A stretch of DNA of 64,000 nt from Foliamicus sp965115835 (GTDB lineage Bacteria; Pseudomonadota; Gammaproteobacteria; Steroidobacterales; Foliamicaceae). This document shows positions 25,906 through 35,373 of this stretch, piece by piece; the stretch's first letter is position 1; every line of letters starts with the position of its first letter. The translations under genes were made by a program, and so were the position numbers. The stretch is from positions 1,240,001 through 1,304,000 of the forward strand of contig OZ220471.1 in assembly GCA_965115835.1 (NCBI GenBank). Direction: 5' to 3'. A model generated the notes under the pieces. The model saw only the letters and a program-made list of their open reading frames with translations. It searched no databases and was not told the DNA's origin.

Positions 25906-27258
25906 TTACGATGCCGCCTGTTGCGAAATCTGCATGGCCATTTCGATGGCCTGCTCGTAATTCAATCGCGGATCCACCTGGGTGAGGTAGCTCTTTTCGA
26001 GGTCCGCCTCGCTCAGCCCGCGGGCCCCGCCCACACACTCGGTCACGTTCTCGCCGGTCAGTTCCAGGTGTACGCCGCCCAGCCAGGTTCCGGCCTGGGC
26101 ATGCGCGGCGAATGCCTGGCGGAGCTCGGCGCCGATCTGCTCAAGCCGCCGGGTCTTGCGCCCGTTGACGGTCGTTTCGGTATTGCCGTGCATCGGATCG
26201 CACATCCACAGCACCCTTGCGCCTTCCCGCTGAACCGCCTCGATCAGGGGCGGCAGCAGGTCGCCCACCGCTCCGGCGCCCATGCGGTGAATCAGCGTGA
26301 TACGCCCCGGCTGATTGTCTGGATTGAGCACCTTGAGCAACTGCAAGAGCCATTCGGTTGTCATGGCGGGACCAACCTTGACGCCCATGGGGTTGGCCAC
26401 GCCCCGGAAATACTCCACATGCCCGCCGGCGACCTGCGCCGTGCGCATGCCAATCCAGGGGAAATGCGTGCTGAGGTTGTACCAGAGGCCGCGGTGCGGC
26501 AGCAACCGCGTCTGGGCCTGCTCGTAATGCAGCAGCAAGCCTTCGTGCGAGGTATAGAAGCGCGCGCGCCGCAGGCGGCTCAAGTCGCGTCCGGTGGAAT
26601 GTTCGATGAACTCCAGCGAGCGCGTAATCTGCTCCACGATGGCCCCGTAGGCCGCGGCCTGCGGCGAGTGGCCCACCCAGGCAAGGTTCCAGTTCTCGGG
26701 GTGGTGCAGGTCCGCAAAACCGCCATCCACCAGAGAGCGAATGAAATTCAGCGTCAATGCGGCCCGTTCGTAGCCACGCAGCAGCAGTTGCGGGTTGGGC
26801 TCGCGGCCGCCGGAGGTGAACGATTCGCGGTTGACCAGATCGCCGCGGAAACTGGGCAGGGAAACCTGCTCCCGGGATTCCAGCGAGCGGGAACGCGGCT
26901 TCGCGTATTGTCCGGCCATGCGCCCGATACGGACCACCGGCTTGCGCAGCCCGTAGCTCAACACCAGGCTCATCTGCAGCAGGACCTTCAGCCGCGCCAC
27001 GATGATGTCGGAGGTGCATTCCTGGAAGGTTTCCGCGCAATCGCCCCCCTGCAGCACAAAGGCCTCGCCACGCTGTGCGGCGGCGATGGATTTGCGCAGG
27101 GACTCCACTTCCCAACTGGTCACGATGGGCGGCAGCGCAGCCAGTTCGCGCAGCGTGGTCTCCAGCGCGCCCGTATCGCGGTACACGGGCTGCTGGGCGG
27201 TTTCGCAACCCTGCCAGCTATCCGGGCGCCATGCGGTCCTTGCCTCGCTGCCGCTCAT
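25906..27258 (-). CDS. Class II (plant-type) DAHP synthase
   Basis: 3-Deoxy-D-arabino-heptulosonate 7-phosphate synthase condenses PEP and erythrose 4-phosphate, the first step of the shikimate pathway. At 450 residues it is the class II size. Motifs are intact: LQGGDCAETFQE with the metal cysteine at ~74, GRMAGQYAKPRS, SHEGLLLHYE, WMCDPMHGNTE, and GVHLELTGENVTEC. The start at 27258 overlaps the stop of the metallo-hydrolase gene (ATGA) and gives the expected N-terminus; the open frame upstream to 27423 is a shadow of that gene. Whether it serves primary aromatic synthesis or a secondary pathway cannot be told here; no other aromatic genes are adjacent. Confidence 0.94.
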   Translation of the reverse strand: MSGSEARTAWRPDSWQGCETAQQPVYRDTGALETTLRELAALPPIVTSWEVESLRKSIAAAQRGEAFVLQGGDCAETFQECTSDIIVARLKVLLQMSLVLSYGLRKPVVRIGRMAGQYAKPRSRSLESREQVSLPSFRGDLVNRESFTSGGREPNPQLLLRGYERAALTLNFIRSLVDGGFADLHHPENWNLAWVGHSPQAAAYGAIVEQITRSLEFIEHSTGRDLSRLRRARFYTSHEGLLLHYEQAQTRLLPHRGLWYNLSTHFPWIGMRTAQVAGGHVEYFRGVANPMGVKVGPAMTTEWLLQLLKVLNPDNQPGRITLIHRMGAGAVGDLLPPLIEAVQREGARVLWMCDPMHGNTETTVNGRKTRRLEQIGAELRQAFAAHAQAGTWLGGVHLELTGENVTECVGGARGLSEADLEKSYLTQVDPRLNYEQAIEMAMQISQQAAS

Positions 27259-28160
27259 GGCTTCCCCTTCCCGTCCAGGTTTGCAAGCAACGCCGCAGTG
27301 AACGCCTCGCCGCTGATGAAACCGCTGCTCCAGCGCTCGTCCAGGCTCGCCAGAGGCTGCGCCGCGATGATTTCCCCGGAGGACTTGCCCTGATCCAGCA
27401 GGGCCTGGACCCGGCGCCGGCATTCCACAAGCATGTCGTGAAACTCCTGCAACTCGGCGCGGTTCGACAGGTGTCCGTGTCCGGGCATGATCTTCGTGTC
27501 ATCGTCGGCCCAATCCAGCAAGTCGGCGATGCCACGGATGAATCCGTCGATGTGGCCGCCATGCTCGACATCGATGAAGGGGTAGCCCAGGGTGATATAC
27601 ACATCGCCCGTGTGAACGGCATTGGCGTTTTCAAAGTACAGGATCACATCCCCGTCGGTGTGCGCATTGGGCACATGCACAGCCCGCACCGTGTCGCCGT
27701 TGATATGAAACTTCATGGTGTCGGCGAAGGTGATAACCGGCAACGCGGCTTCCGGCGCCGCCGGCAGCGCCATGTCGAAGGCCGCCAGGGTCTGCGGCGC
27801 GCTCATCAGGGTTCGCACATTGCGGTGCGCAAGGATCAGCGCCCCGGCCTTGCCGAAGTTCTCGTTTCCGCCGGTGTGGTCGAAGTGCCAGTGGGTATTG
27901 AAAAGCAAGTCCACAGAGCGTCCGGTCAGCTGGTCCACGACCGCGCTGATCCGGGGCGTAAGCGGAGCGAATTGATCATCGATCATGAACACGCCGTCTT
28001 CCCCCGCAAACAGGCCGATATTGCCGCCTCTCCCAACGAGCATGTAAAGCCCTTCGGCGACCGGCTCGGCGCGCACGGTCACATCGTCGAAATCCGGTTG
28101 GGCGCTTGCGGCAAGCGTCAGAAACACACTGCTTGCAGCAACAACAAGAAAACGTTTCAT
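27255..28160 (-). CDS. Exported metallo-beta-lactamase-fold hydrolase
   Basis: A 301-residue protein with a signal peptide (MKRFLVVAASSVFLTLAASA) and a metallo-beta-lactamase fold. Zinc ligands are visible in NTHWHFDHTGG (~105), the histidine in HVPNAHTDGD (~165-170), the aspartate in VHTGDVYI, and the histidine in MPGHGHLS. It belongs to the periplasmic group with unknown substrates rather than to known carbapenemases. ATG 28160 is chosen for the GAGGAG eight bases upstream. It overlaps the DAHP synthase gene by four bases, so the two are expressed together for reasons that are not clear. Confidence 0.88.
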   Translation of the reverse strand: MKRFLVVAASSVFLTLAASAQPDFDDVTVRAEPVAEGLYMLVGRGGNIGLFAGEDGVFMIDDQFAPLTPRISAVVDQLTGRSVDLLFNTHWHFDHTGGNENFGKAGALILAHRNVRTLMSAPQTLAAFDMALPAAPEAALPVITFADTMKFHINGDTVRAVHVPNAHTDGDVILYFENANAVHTGDVYITLGYPFIDVEHGGHIDGFIRGIADLLDWADDDTKIMPGHGHLSNRAELQEFHDMLVECRRRVQALLDQGKSSGEIIAAQPLASLDERWSSGFISGEAFTAALLANLDGKGKP

Positions 28161-28249
28161 GGGGCAACTCCTCGGGAAGTCCATGGCGGGACGCCAGGCG
28201 GATTCTAACGGCGAATATCCCTGGCGTGCTATGATTTCCGCAACTCCTC

Positions 28250-29821
28250 ATGGAAGCGATTTTCAATCCCCGAAGGCTTCTCCCCTGGTGCGTCCTGCTG
28301 GCCATTTCGGGCCTGCTTTGCTGGCGGGCCGCGGGCGCGGAAGACCTCCCGGTCGACGGGGACGAATCCCCCGGCGTGGCGCTTGTAATCTCCATCGACG
28401 ACGCGATCGGCGTGGCGACCGCGGAGTATTTCACGAACAGCCTGAAAACCGCGCAGGAGCGCAAGGCCAGCATCCTGGTGCTCGAACTCGACACGCCCGG
28501 CGGCCTGCTGGAGCCGACGCGCGACATGATCAAGGAAATCCTGGCCTCCGAGGTGGCGGTTGCCGTGTTCGTTACGCCCAACGGCGCGCGCGCCGCCAGC
28601 GCCGGAACCTATATCCTGTACGCCAGTCACGTGGCAGCCATGTCGCAGGCCACCACGCTGGGCGCCGCCACGCCGGTGAGCATGGGCAAGGCGGACCTTG
28701 GCGCAAGCCTTCCGGCAAGGCCCGTCCTGCTGCGTCTGGCGGCACGGTCGGACGAAGGCGAAGCAGAGGCGCCGCGCACTGCGCAGGACTCCAAAGCGGA
28801 CGAGGAGCCGGACGATGCAGGCAAGGATGGCGAAGACAACGAAGATTCGCCGGACAAGAGCGGCGAAGACCTCGACGCCGAGGCCATGAAACGCAAGATC
28901 ATCAACGATTCGGTGTCCTACATCCGTTCGCTGGCGCGCCAGCGCGGACGCAATGCCGATTGGGCGGAGCAGGCGGTCCGCGAGGGCGTGACCCTTGAGG
29001 CCACCGAAGCCGTGGAGGCCAATGTGGCCGATTTCATCGCCAGCAGTGTGCGGGATCTCCTGGAGAAGGCCGACGGGCGCGAAGTGGACCTCAACGGCGC
29101 AAAAACCATCCTGAAGACCGCCGGGGCAAGGGTCGAGCGGCTGGAACCCGGATGGCGCACCCGCCTGCTGTCGATTCTGACCAATCCCAACGTCGCCTAT
29201 CTGCTGGTCATCGTCGGCCTGTACGGACTGCTTCTGGAAGGATACAACCCGGGCGCGCTGGTGCCGGGAATCGTTGGGGTCATCTGCCTGTTGCTCGCTG
29301 CCTATGCGCTGAGCGTCCTGCCGGTCAATTACGCCGGGCTGGCGCTCATGGTCCTGGGGGTGGGCCTTATCATCGCGGAATCGCTCACGCCCAGTTTCGG
29401 GGTGCTGGGGCTGGGAGGGGTAGCGGCATTCGTGATCGGTTCGATCATGCTGTTCAACACCGGCATCCCCGGTTTCGAGGCGCCCCTGCAACTGATCGGG
29501 GGCGTGGGTCTGGCGGCGGGGCTGCTGATGCTGGGCATGGTGGCGGTCCTGACCCGAAGCCGGCAGCGCCCGGTGGTGAGCGGCCGGGAAGGTCTGGTGG
29601 GACGAAGGGCGGTGGCGCTGGAGGACTTCGAGGGCGCCGGTCCGGTGCTCGTACAGGGTGAGCGCTGGCATGCAAGCAGCGCAGCGCCGGTCACCAGGGG
29701 CCAGGAACTCTATGTGCACTCGATGGACAGCCTGCGGCTGGAAGTCGGCGCTTCGCCTCCGGCCCCGAAGGGTCGGACAAACTTGTTTTCCCTTTTGAGA
29801 AAAGCTTACACAAGAGGCTGA
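28250..29821 (+). CDS. NfeD family membrane-bound serine protease (ClpP-class)
   Basis: A 523-residue membrane protein. After a signal/anchor helix comes a ClpP-like serine protease domain with the nucleophile in ARAASAGTYIL and the upstream LVLELDTPGGLL oxyanion motif. A highly acidic, low-complexity insert (about residues 165-210) follows, then four to five membrane helices (~310-430) and the C-terminal NfeD OB-fold domain (GREGLVGRRAVALEDF). NfeD proteases act with stomatin-like proteins, and the slipin gene begins two bases after this stop, so they form the standard NfeD-stomatin operon thought to govern membrane protein quality. A -10-like TATGAT lies about 25 bases upstream of the start. 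Confidence 0.92.
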   Translation: MEAIFNPRRLLPWCVLLAISGLLCWRAAGAEDLPVDGDESPGVALVISIDDAIGVATAEYFTNSLKTAQERKASILVLELDTPGGLLEPTRDMIKEILASEVAVAVFVTPNGARAASAGTYILYASHVAAMSQATTLGAATPVSMGKADLGASLPARPVLLRLAARSDEGEAEAPRTAQDSKADEEPDDAGKDGEDNEDSPDKSGEDLDAEAMKRKIINDSVSYIRSLARQRGRNADWAEQAVREGVTLEATEAVEANVADFIASSVRDLLEKADGREVDLNGAKTILKTAGARVERLEPGWRTRLLSILTNPNVAYLLVIVGLYGLLLEGYNPGALVPGIVGVICLLLAAYALSVLPVNYAGLALMVLGVGLIIAESLTPSFGVLGLGGVAAFVIGSIMLFNTGIPGFEAPLQLIGGVGLAAGLLMLGMVAVLTRSRQRPVVSGREGLVGRRAVALEDFEGAGPVLVQGERWHASSAAPVTRGQELYVHSMDSLRLEVGASPPAPKGRTNLFSLLRKAYTRG

Positions 29822-29823
29822 TT

Positions 29824-30576
29824 ATGTTTACATTTCTTATAGCTGGAGTCATCGTTCTGGCGCTCATCGTTGCATCGGTGCGGATACTCTCCGAATATGA
29901 GCGGGGCGTGATCTTCCTGCTCGGCCGCTTCTGGAAGGTGAAAGGCCCCGGCCTGATCATCGTGATCCCGTTCATCCAGAGAATGGTACGGGTGGACCTG
30001 CGCGTCATCGTCATGGATGTTCCCACACAGGACGTCATTTCCCGCGATAACGTGTCGGTGAAGGTCAACGCGGTGGTCTACTTCCGCATCGTGGATCCGG
30101 AACCGGCCATCATCCAGGTCGCGAATGTCTTCGAGGCCACCAGCCAGCTGGCCCAGACCACGCTGCGCTCGGTGCTGGGACAGCACGAGCTCGACGAGAT
30201 GCTCTCCGAACGCGACAAGCTGAATCAGGACATCCAGGTGATCCTCGACCAGCACACCGACGCCTGGGGCATCAAGGTTTCCAACGTTGAAATCAAGCAT
30301 GTGGACCTGGACGAGAGCATGATCCGCGCCATTGCCGCCCAGGCCGAGGCGGAGCGCGCAAGGCGCGCCAAGGTGATCCATGCCGAGGGCGAGCGTCAGG
30401 CGGCGGCCCAGTTGGCCGAGGCGGCCGCCAAGCTGTCCGAACAGGGTCAGGCCCTGCAATTGCGCTACCTGCAAACCCTCACCGAGGTTTCCAGCGAGAG
30501 CAGCAGCACCATCGTGTTCCCGCTGCCCATCGATCTCATCCAGCCTTTCCTCAACACGGACAGCAAGAAATCATGA
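29824..30576 (+). CDS. Slipin / stomatin-like SPFH protein
   Basis: A 250-residue bacterial slipin: one N-terminal membrane hairpin/helix (residues 2-20), then the SPFH/band 7 domain (SEYERGVIFLLGRFWKVKGP, later NVSVKVNAVVYFRI and TLRSVLGQHELDEMLSER) and an Ala/Glu-rich coiled coil (AQAEAERARRAKVIHAEGER). These proteins oligomerise in the membrane as scaffolds and are partners of NfeD proteases; the partner gene lies immediately upstream. The gene overlaps the next one by four bases (ATGA). Confidence 0.94.
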   Translation: MFTFLIAGVIVLALIVASVRILSEYERGVIFLLGRFWKVKGPGLIIVIPFIQRMVRVDLRVIVMDVPTQDVISRDNVSVKVNAVVYFRIVDPEPAIIQVANVFEATSQLAQTTLRSVLGQHELDEMLSERDKLNQDIQVILDQHTDAWGIKVSNVEIKHVDLDESMIRAIAAQAEAERARRAKVIHAEGERQAAAQLAEAAAKLSEQGQALQLRYLQTLTEVSSESSSTIVFPLPIDLIQPFLNTDSKKS

Positions 30577-31997
30577 ACTACGACCTGATCGTTGTCGGCG
30601 CCGGTTCGGCGGGCCTGCCGGCGGCGATCTTCGCCGCTCAGGGCGGCGCCAGGGTATTGCAGATCGAGGCGGACAGCCGGGTGGGAGGCACCCTGTACTG
30701 GTCATCGGGCCAGATCAGCGCGGCCGGCACTCGCCAGCAGGCCGCGCTGGGCATCGAAGACAGCGCCGAAGAACACTACCGGGACGCCCAGCGCATCGCT
30801 CATGGCGGAATCGATCCGGTGCTGGGCCGGCTGGCGACGGGGAATGCCGCCGAGACCCTGCACTGGCTGATGGATCTGGGCCTGGAACTTGCGCCTGAAA
30901 CCCCGGTAGCCGGCATGGTGCACGAACCCTACACGACCCGAAGGTATGTGTGGGGAAGCGAGCAGGCAATCTCGATCCTCAAGGTTATCGAGCCCGTGCA
31001 CCGGGAGCTGGTGGCTTCGGGGGGCATCGACCTGCGCCTGCAGACCCGCATGACCGGACTCATCACGTCCGAATCCGGAGCGGTGACCGGCGTGCGGGCG
31101 GAGGCGGCCGGCCAGTCACTGGAGTTCCGCGCGCCCAAGGTGGCGCTCACGACCGGCGGCTATGCGGCCAACCCGGATCTCTGGGACGAAGTCACGCCGT
31201 GGCCGCTGCATTCCCATTGCAATCCCTTTTCCCGCGGCGAAGGCATCATCGCGGCCCGGGCCATCGGCGCCAGGGTGGACCACACGGACCGGTTCCTTTG
31301 CACGTTCGCCGGATTCCTGACCGAACCGGGTAACCCCCTGAGCGCCTGGTTCTTCAGTCTCGCCCCGGCCTACCGCACACCCTGGGAAATCTATGTGGAC
31401 AACCGGGGCAAGCGGTTCCTGCGCGAAGACCACCCGAGCATCCACTACAGCGAGTCGTCGCTTCTCGATCAGCCGGGCATGCGCATGGTCATGGTGTTCG
31501 ACGAAGGCATTCGCCAGAACGCCCCGGACATGGGCGTGCCGGACAAGCAGGGACGCGACCTGCGGCCCGCTTTCAACACCCACCCGGCGTTCCAGCAAGC
31601 GGACACCGTCGAAGCGCTTGCCGGCCGGTTCGATATTCCGCCCGAAAATCTGGCCGCCACGATCAAGCGCTTCAACGAGGCCGTGGACCGGCGCGAGGAT
31701 CCCGAGTTCGGCCGCCTGTTCCTGCCGCGCCGCATCGAAAAGCCGCCGTTTTACGGAATCGAGGCCATCGGCGTCACCGTGATCAGTCCGGGCGGGTTGC
31801 AGGTCGACGGCAACCTGCAGGTGCTGGACCAGTCGGGCGCACCCATCGGCGGCCTGTATGCCGCCGGCGAGATTCTGGGCTTCACGCGGCTTTCAGGCGC
31901 AGCTTTCGTGGGCGGCATGTCGCTGATGCCCGCGATGAGCTTCGGTCGCCTGATCGGCGAGCAAGCCGCAGTCCGGGCGCAGGCTCGCGCAGCCTGA
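30573..31997 (+). CDS. FAD-dependent oxidoreductase (fumarate reductase flavoprotein family)
   Basis: A 474-residue flavoprotein of the FAD_binding_2 type, related to fumarate/urocanate reductases and 3-ketosteroid dehydrogenases. It has the N-terminal Rossmann motif VVGAGSAGLPAAIFAA, the glutamate/GGT FAD contact (EADSRVGGTLYWSSGQ), TTGGYAANPDLW, and the C-terminal GGLYAAGEILGF then GGMSLMPAMSFGRLIGEQAA. No signal peptide or haem domain is present, so it is cytosolic and needs a separate electron partner. It is translationally coupled to the slipin gene. The substrate is unknown. Confidence 0.9.
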   Translation: MNYDLIVVGAGSAGLPAAIFAAQGGARVLQIEADSRVGGTLYWSSGQISAAGTRQQAALGIEDSAEEHYRDAQRIAHGGIDPVLGRLATGNAAETLHWLMDLGLELAPETPVAGMVHEPYTTRRYVWGSEQAISILKVIEPVHRELVASGGIDLRLQTRMTGLITSESGAVTGVRAEAAGQSLEFRAPKVALTTGGYAANPDLWDEVTPWPLHSHCNPFSRGEGIIAARAIGARVDHTDRFLCTFAGFLTEPGNPLSAWFFSLAPAYRTPWEIYVDNRGKRFLREDHPSIHYSESSLLDQPGMRMVMVFDEGIRQNAPDMGVPDKQGRDLRPAFNTHPAFQQADTVEALAGRFDIPPENLAATIKRFNEAVDRREDPEFGRLFLPRRIEKPPFYGIEAIGVTVISPGGLQVDGNLQVLDQSGAPIGGLYAAGEILGFTRLSGAAFVGGMSLMPAMSFGRLIGEQAAVRAQARAA

Positions 31998-32143
31998 GCC
32001 CGCTCGCAACCGCGCTGGCGCGGCGAAACGATCCTCGCCAACCGGAGAACCAGCGGAGCGAAGGCTGGCGCCAATAGCCGGAGGTTGCGTGTCCGGGGAT
32101 CGCTCGCCCGGAGGCTGGCGCATCAATTCCCGCCAGGCGGGGA

Positions 32144-34165
32144 TCAATACCCGAGAAACCGTGCGACCGGGCGCTGGCGCCACAGTTGCATGAGGCGCGC
32201 CTCCCCGGCCACGAGGGAGGACGCCGGCGCCCTGCAGCTGCCGGTCTCGATATACCGCAGCGCCACCGCAATCCGGCCCTCGTCCGCCGTGCCCAGCGCC
32301 TTTGTCAGGTCGTCCTCCACCTCGCACTCCACTTCGAGTCCGCTGTAGTAATCCCCGAAGCCCTCGGAGTTCACGTTGGCAAACGAAACGGGCCACAGGA
32401 CGCCCTCGCCAACACCCCATTGCCGGGGGCAGAAAGCATATCCGTATTGCCCCACCGGCTTGCCAAAGGTGCGCTCGCCCACCAGCGCAACATTCTCGTG
32501 AGGCTGAAGCGCAGTAATCACGAACTCGCTGGCGGATGCAGACCCGCCGCTGGTGATGAAGACCACCTTCTCGAGATCCCGCAGCGAGGATTCGTTCTCG
32601 CACTTGGCAACCAGCTCCGGCGCGCCGTAAGTGCTGCAACCGAAATAGGTGGTCTCGTTCTGGTTGTAAACAGTAGCCAGCAGATTATTGTGGATCCGCC
32701 GGGACAGTACCGTGCGTTTGCCAGCCTCGAACAGTTCCGGCCCGCCGATCAAGCTCGCCAGACCGTGCGCGATGGGCACGCTGCCGCCACCGTTGTAGCG
32801 AAGGTCCACGATCAGGTTCCTGACTCCCGCCGACTTGAAAGCGGCGAATTCCTCCAGCAAGCGGTCGTTCGCATCGCCGAAAAAGGTACGGAAATGAAGG
32901 TAGCCGACCTTTCCGGCGGCGGTTTCGAATATCTCCACATGCTCTTCCGGCACTGTCGGAGTACGGACCAGACGCTTTGCCATCTCGAAGGTCCTGCGCT
33001 GCCCCGACAGGCTCTCGATCTCGAAGGTCGCCGTGTATCCGTCCTCGTTGGGCCCCAGTTCCTTGTCGATCTCGTCAAGGGAAAGGCCTTCGATTGACTT
33101 TCCGTTCAACGACACGATCTTGTCTCCGCGCCTGAGCCCCGCATCCCCCGCCGGAGAGCCCTGATAGACATCAAGCGCCTGGATATATATGGGATTCCCG
33201 CGCAGGTCCAGAGCGTAGCTGGGTCGGAATCCGAAAAGATAGGACTCGGCGGCGAACACCGCTTCGTACTCGGCTCGGGTCTCCCAGTGGGTAAAACCCC
33301 TGTCGCGCGTCTCCGGCATCCAGCGTATCGCCTCCAGAAGAGCGTCCAGATCCTTGTAGTCCTCCAGCGCCAGATTGGCGTACTTGGCCCTTTGCGCAGG
33401 CTCGTCATTGAAGTAATAAGCTTCCCGCAACAACTCCATGACCTCCCCGCGGGCTTCGGCATAGGTGCAGGCAGCCGTTGCGAACCAGTCCTGGCTCAGG
33501 GAAACGGATTGAGGCGAATTGGCGGCTTGCGGGGCGGCGACAGTAACCTCAAGCTCCCGGTCTTCCCCGCCGTTGCGGTTGTATCGAACCACAACCTCCC
33601 CGTCATCGCTGCCGGATGCGCCGCTTTCGATCCAGGCCCACTCCACATCGTCGGGAAGAGTCGCAGTCCATGGCATCGTGGCGTGGCCCGCATTGCGCAC
33701 CGTGAGGGTGATATTGCCTCCATTGCCGTCAAGGCTGGCGCCTGGCGATGAGAGATCGAGCACGGCCGGCGCATCCGCCTGCCGCACGGTGACGGTTTGC
33801 GAGGTTGCGCCACGAGCCGAAATCGTCAGCGCAAACTCGCGCGCGGCGCCGGAATTCTTGTCCACCTCGATCTGCACAGTGCCGGAGCCCGTGCCGCTGG
33901 CGCCGCTGGAAATCCGCGCCCAGCCAACGCCGGAAGGGATGGACGCCGTCCAGTTCAACGTACCGCCGCCCGCATTGCTCACACCCACCGAAACGCTTTC
34001 ACCGCCCACGTCCGCACTGACGCTGGAGGTCGAGACGCTGATCCTGGGGGGCAGCGGCGGCGGGTCGTCGGAACCCCCGCACGCCGAGACCAGCAACACC
34101 GAAACAACACCGAGGCTGCCTGTCCGATAGCACCGGGAACGCCAACCGCCTGTTCTTTTCGTCAC
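32144..34165 (-). CDS. Lipoprotein with two BACON domains, PDZ and S41 peptidase
   Basis: A 673-residue exported lipoprotein with lipobox LVSAC (cysteine ~29). Two BACON-like Ig domains follow (~45-215; each with a GxxxTMPWTA or LNWTASIPSGVGWARISSG type core), then a C-terminal-processing protease unit. The PDZ part has QGSPAGDAGLRRGDKIVSLN (~330-350). The S41 core has the nucleophile serine in FITSGGSASASE (~540) and the lysine in GERTFGKPVGQ. The start is GTG 34165, placed eight bases after AAAGGAG; the frame extends to 34198 without a comparable signal. BACON domains are mostly known from Bacteroidetes carbohydrate-linked proteins, so the combination is unusual here. No operon partner is visible. 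Confidence 0.9.
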   Translation of the reverse strand: MTKRTGGWRSRCYRTGSLGVVSVLLVSACGGSDDPPPLPPRISVSTSSVSADVGGESVSVGVSNAGGGTLNWTASIPSGVGWARISSGASGTGSGTVQIEVDKNSGAAREFALTISARGATSQTVTVRQADAPAVLDLSSPGASLDGNGGNITLTVRNAGHATMPWTATLPDDVEWAWIESGASGSDDGEVVVRYNRNGGEDRELEVTVAAPQAANSPQSVSLSQDWFATAACTYAEARGEVMELLREAYYFNDEPAQRAKYANLALEDYKDLDALLEAIRWMPETRDRGFTHWETRAEYEAVFAAESYLFGFRPSYALDLRGNPIYIQALDVYQGSPAGDAGLRRGDKIVSLNGKSIEGLSLDEIDKELGPNEDGYTATFEIESLSGQRRTFEMAKRLVRTPTVPEEHVEIFETAAGKVGYLHFRTFFGDANDRLLEEFAAFKSAGVRNLIVDLRYNGGGSVPIAHGLASLIGGPELFEAGKRTVLSRRIHNNLLATVYNQNETTYFGCSTYGAPELVAKCENESSLRDLEKVVFITSGGSASASEFVITALQPHENVALVGERTFGKPVGQYGYAFCPRQWGVGEGVLWPVSFANVNSEGFGDYYSGLEVECEVEDDLTKALGTADEGRIAVALRYIETGSCRAPASSLVAGEARLMQLWRQRPVARFLGY

Positions 34166-34311
34166 TTCCGAACTCCTTTTGTCTGACCGTGAAATCATAC
34201 CAAAACCCGGGCAAATTCCCCGCAGGCTTCAACGCGCAGGCGGCGCGCAAGGAAGGCAGGCGAGCAGTCGATCAGGCGCAGGCGCCCTCGGATGGCGCGA
34301 GCCGGTCGGGG

Positions 34312-35361
34312 CTACTCCGGCTTGTGGCAGTGCCAGGTCTTCACCACCAGGAACTGGCGGGGGCCGGGCGTGATCCGAAAGCCCGCCGAGCGCAACACGC
34401 CGTCAAAATCGCCTTCCATGAACTCGATCGACCAGCGTTCGCCGTTATCGCGGTGGTCGTGCTCGAACATGTAGCGCGTTTCCGGGGGCATGAAGTCGCC
34501 GGCAGGGAAGTCGTAGATGTTGAACACTCCGCCGGGCCTCGTGATGCGGAAGATCTCATGGACCACCGCCTCGGTCGCCTCGAAGGGAATTTCGTGAAAC
34601 AGGATGTAGCTGTTCACCACATCGAAATAATCGTCTGCAAACCCGGTTGCCTCTCCGGCGGCCTGCTTGAAATACACCGGAAGGGCCATGCGCCTCGCCC
34701 GTCGATGGGCGTAGCGCAGCAGCGCCGCAGAAGGATCCAGGCCCCACACTTCGGCACGGGGATAACGCTGCTTGAGCGCGGTTGCGCATTGCCCGATGCC
34801 GGTGGCCAGATCGAGCGCCCGCTCCACCTTGCCGCCCAGGGGTTCATGCCCGCAGCCCACCAGACCGTTGTGGACCGCATCACCTTCATTCATGCCCATG
34901 TAGAAGGCCTGCGTTCCGTGGTGATACAGCTCTCCGGCAAGCGTCTCGCCCACATAGCCGCCCGGCTGCAGATGAAAATCGAACTTCGCGTAGTCCGGCG
35001 TTTCAAACCGGTCGTCAAGCAGCAGATGAGGGTCGCCCGAGCCCTCCAGCAGCTCTCTTTCCAGCCGCTCCCGGTCCTCATCCATGGCGCCCAGCGCGGA
35101 ATCCCAGGTCATGTCCTGAACGCTGCGAAGCATGCGGTTGCGAATCTGCGTGTGCGGCAGCCGTTCCACCACCCGGCAGATCTCCCCTATGTCATCCGCC
35201 GCCGTGCCGGCTTCCCGGAGCGCCTCTTGAGCCTCCTGCCGGGACCTGGAGCTTACGCCGCCGGCGGTAATCAGGGTGCGCAAACTCTGACAGAAGCCGA
35301 GACGGCTCTCGGCGTCCAGGGAAGGAAGGCGGTTCAGTCCGCCCAGTTGTCCACGGTCCAT
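34312..35361 (-). CDS. SAM-dependent class I methyltransferase
   Basis: A 349-residue protein whose second half is a Rossmann-type methyltransferase. Motif I is LDLATGIGQCATAL (~180), motif II is VWGLDPSAALLRYA, and DVVNSYILFHEIP is motif IV. The first 170 residues are helical and of unknown type (a FDFHLQPGGYVGETLAGELY stretch precedes the catalytic core). The substrate cannot be inferred; the shape resembles UbiE/small-molecule methyltransferases with an extra N-terminal domain. It follows the 92-residue gene by twelve bases, so the two form an operon. Confidence 0.87.
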   Translation of the reverse strand: MDRGQLGGLNRLPSLDAESRLGFCQSLRTLITAGGVSSRSRQEAQEALREAGTAADDIGEICRVVERLPHTQIRNRMLRSVQDMTWDSALGAMDEDRERLERELLEGSGDPHLLLDDRFETPDYAKFDFHLQPGGYVGETLAGELYHHGTQAFYMGMNEGDAVHNGLVGCGHEPLGGKVERALDLATGIGQCATALKQRYPRAEVWGLDPSAALLRYAHRRARRMALPVYFKQAAGEATGFADDYFDVVNSYILFHEIPFEATEAVVHEIFRITRPGGVFNIYDFPAGDFMPPETRYMFEHDHRDNGERWSIEFMEGDFDGVLRSAGFRITPGPRQFLVVKTWHCHKPE

Positions 35362-35373
35362 ACCTTGATACTC

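Noticed and set aside
24034..27393. 1119-codon plus-strand frame antisense to uvrC and DAHP synthase
   Set aside because: It crosses two well-supported genes and an intergenic repeat; the product has no recognisable motif.
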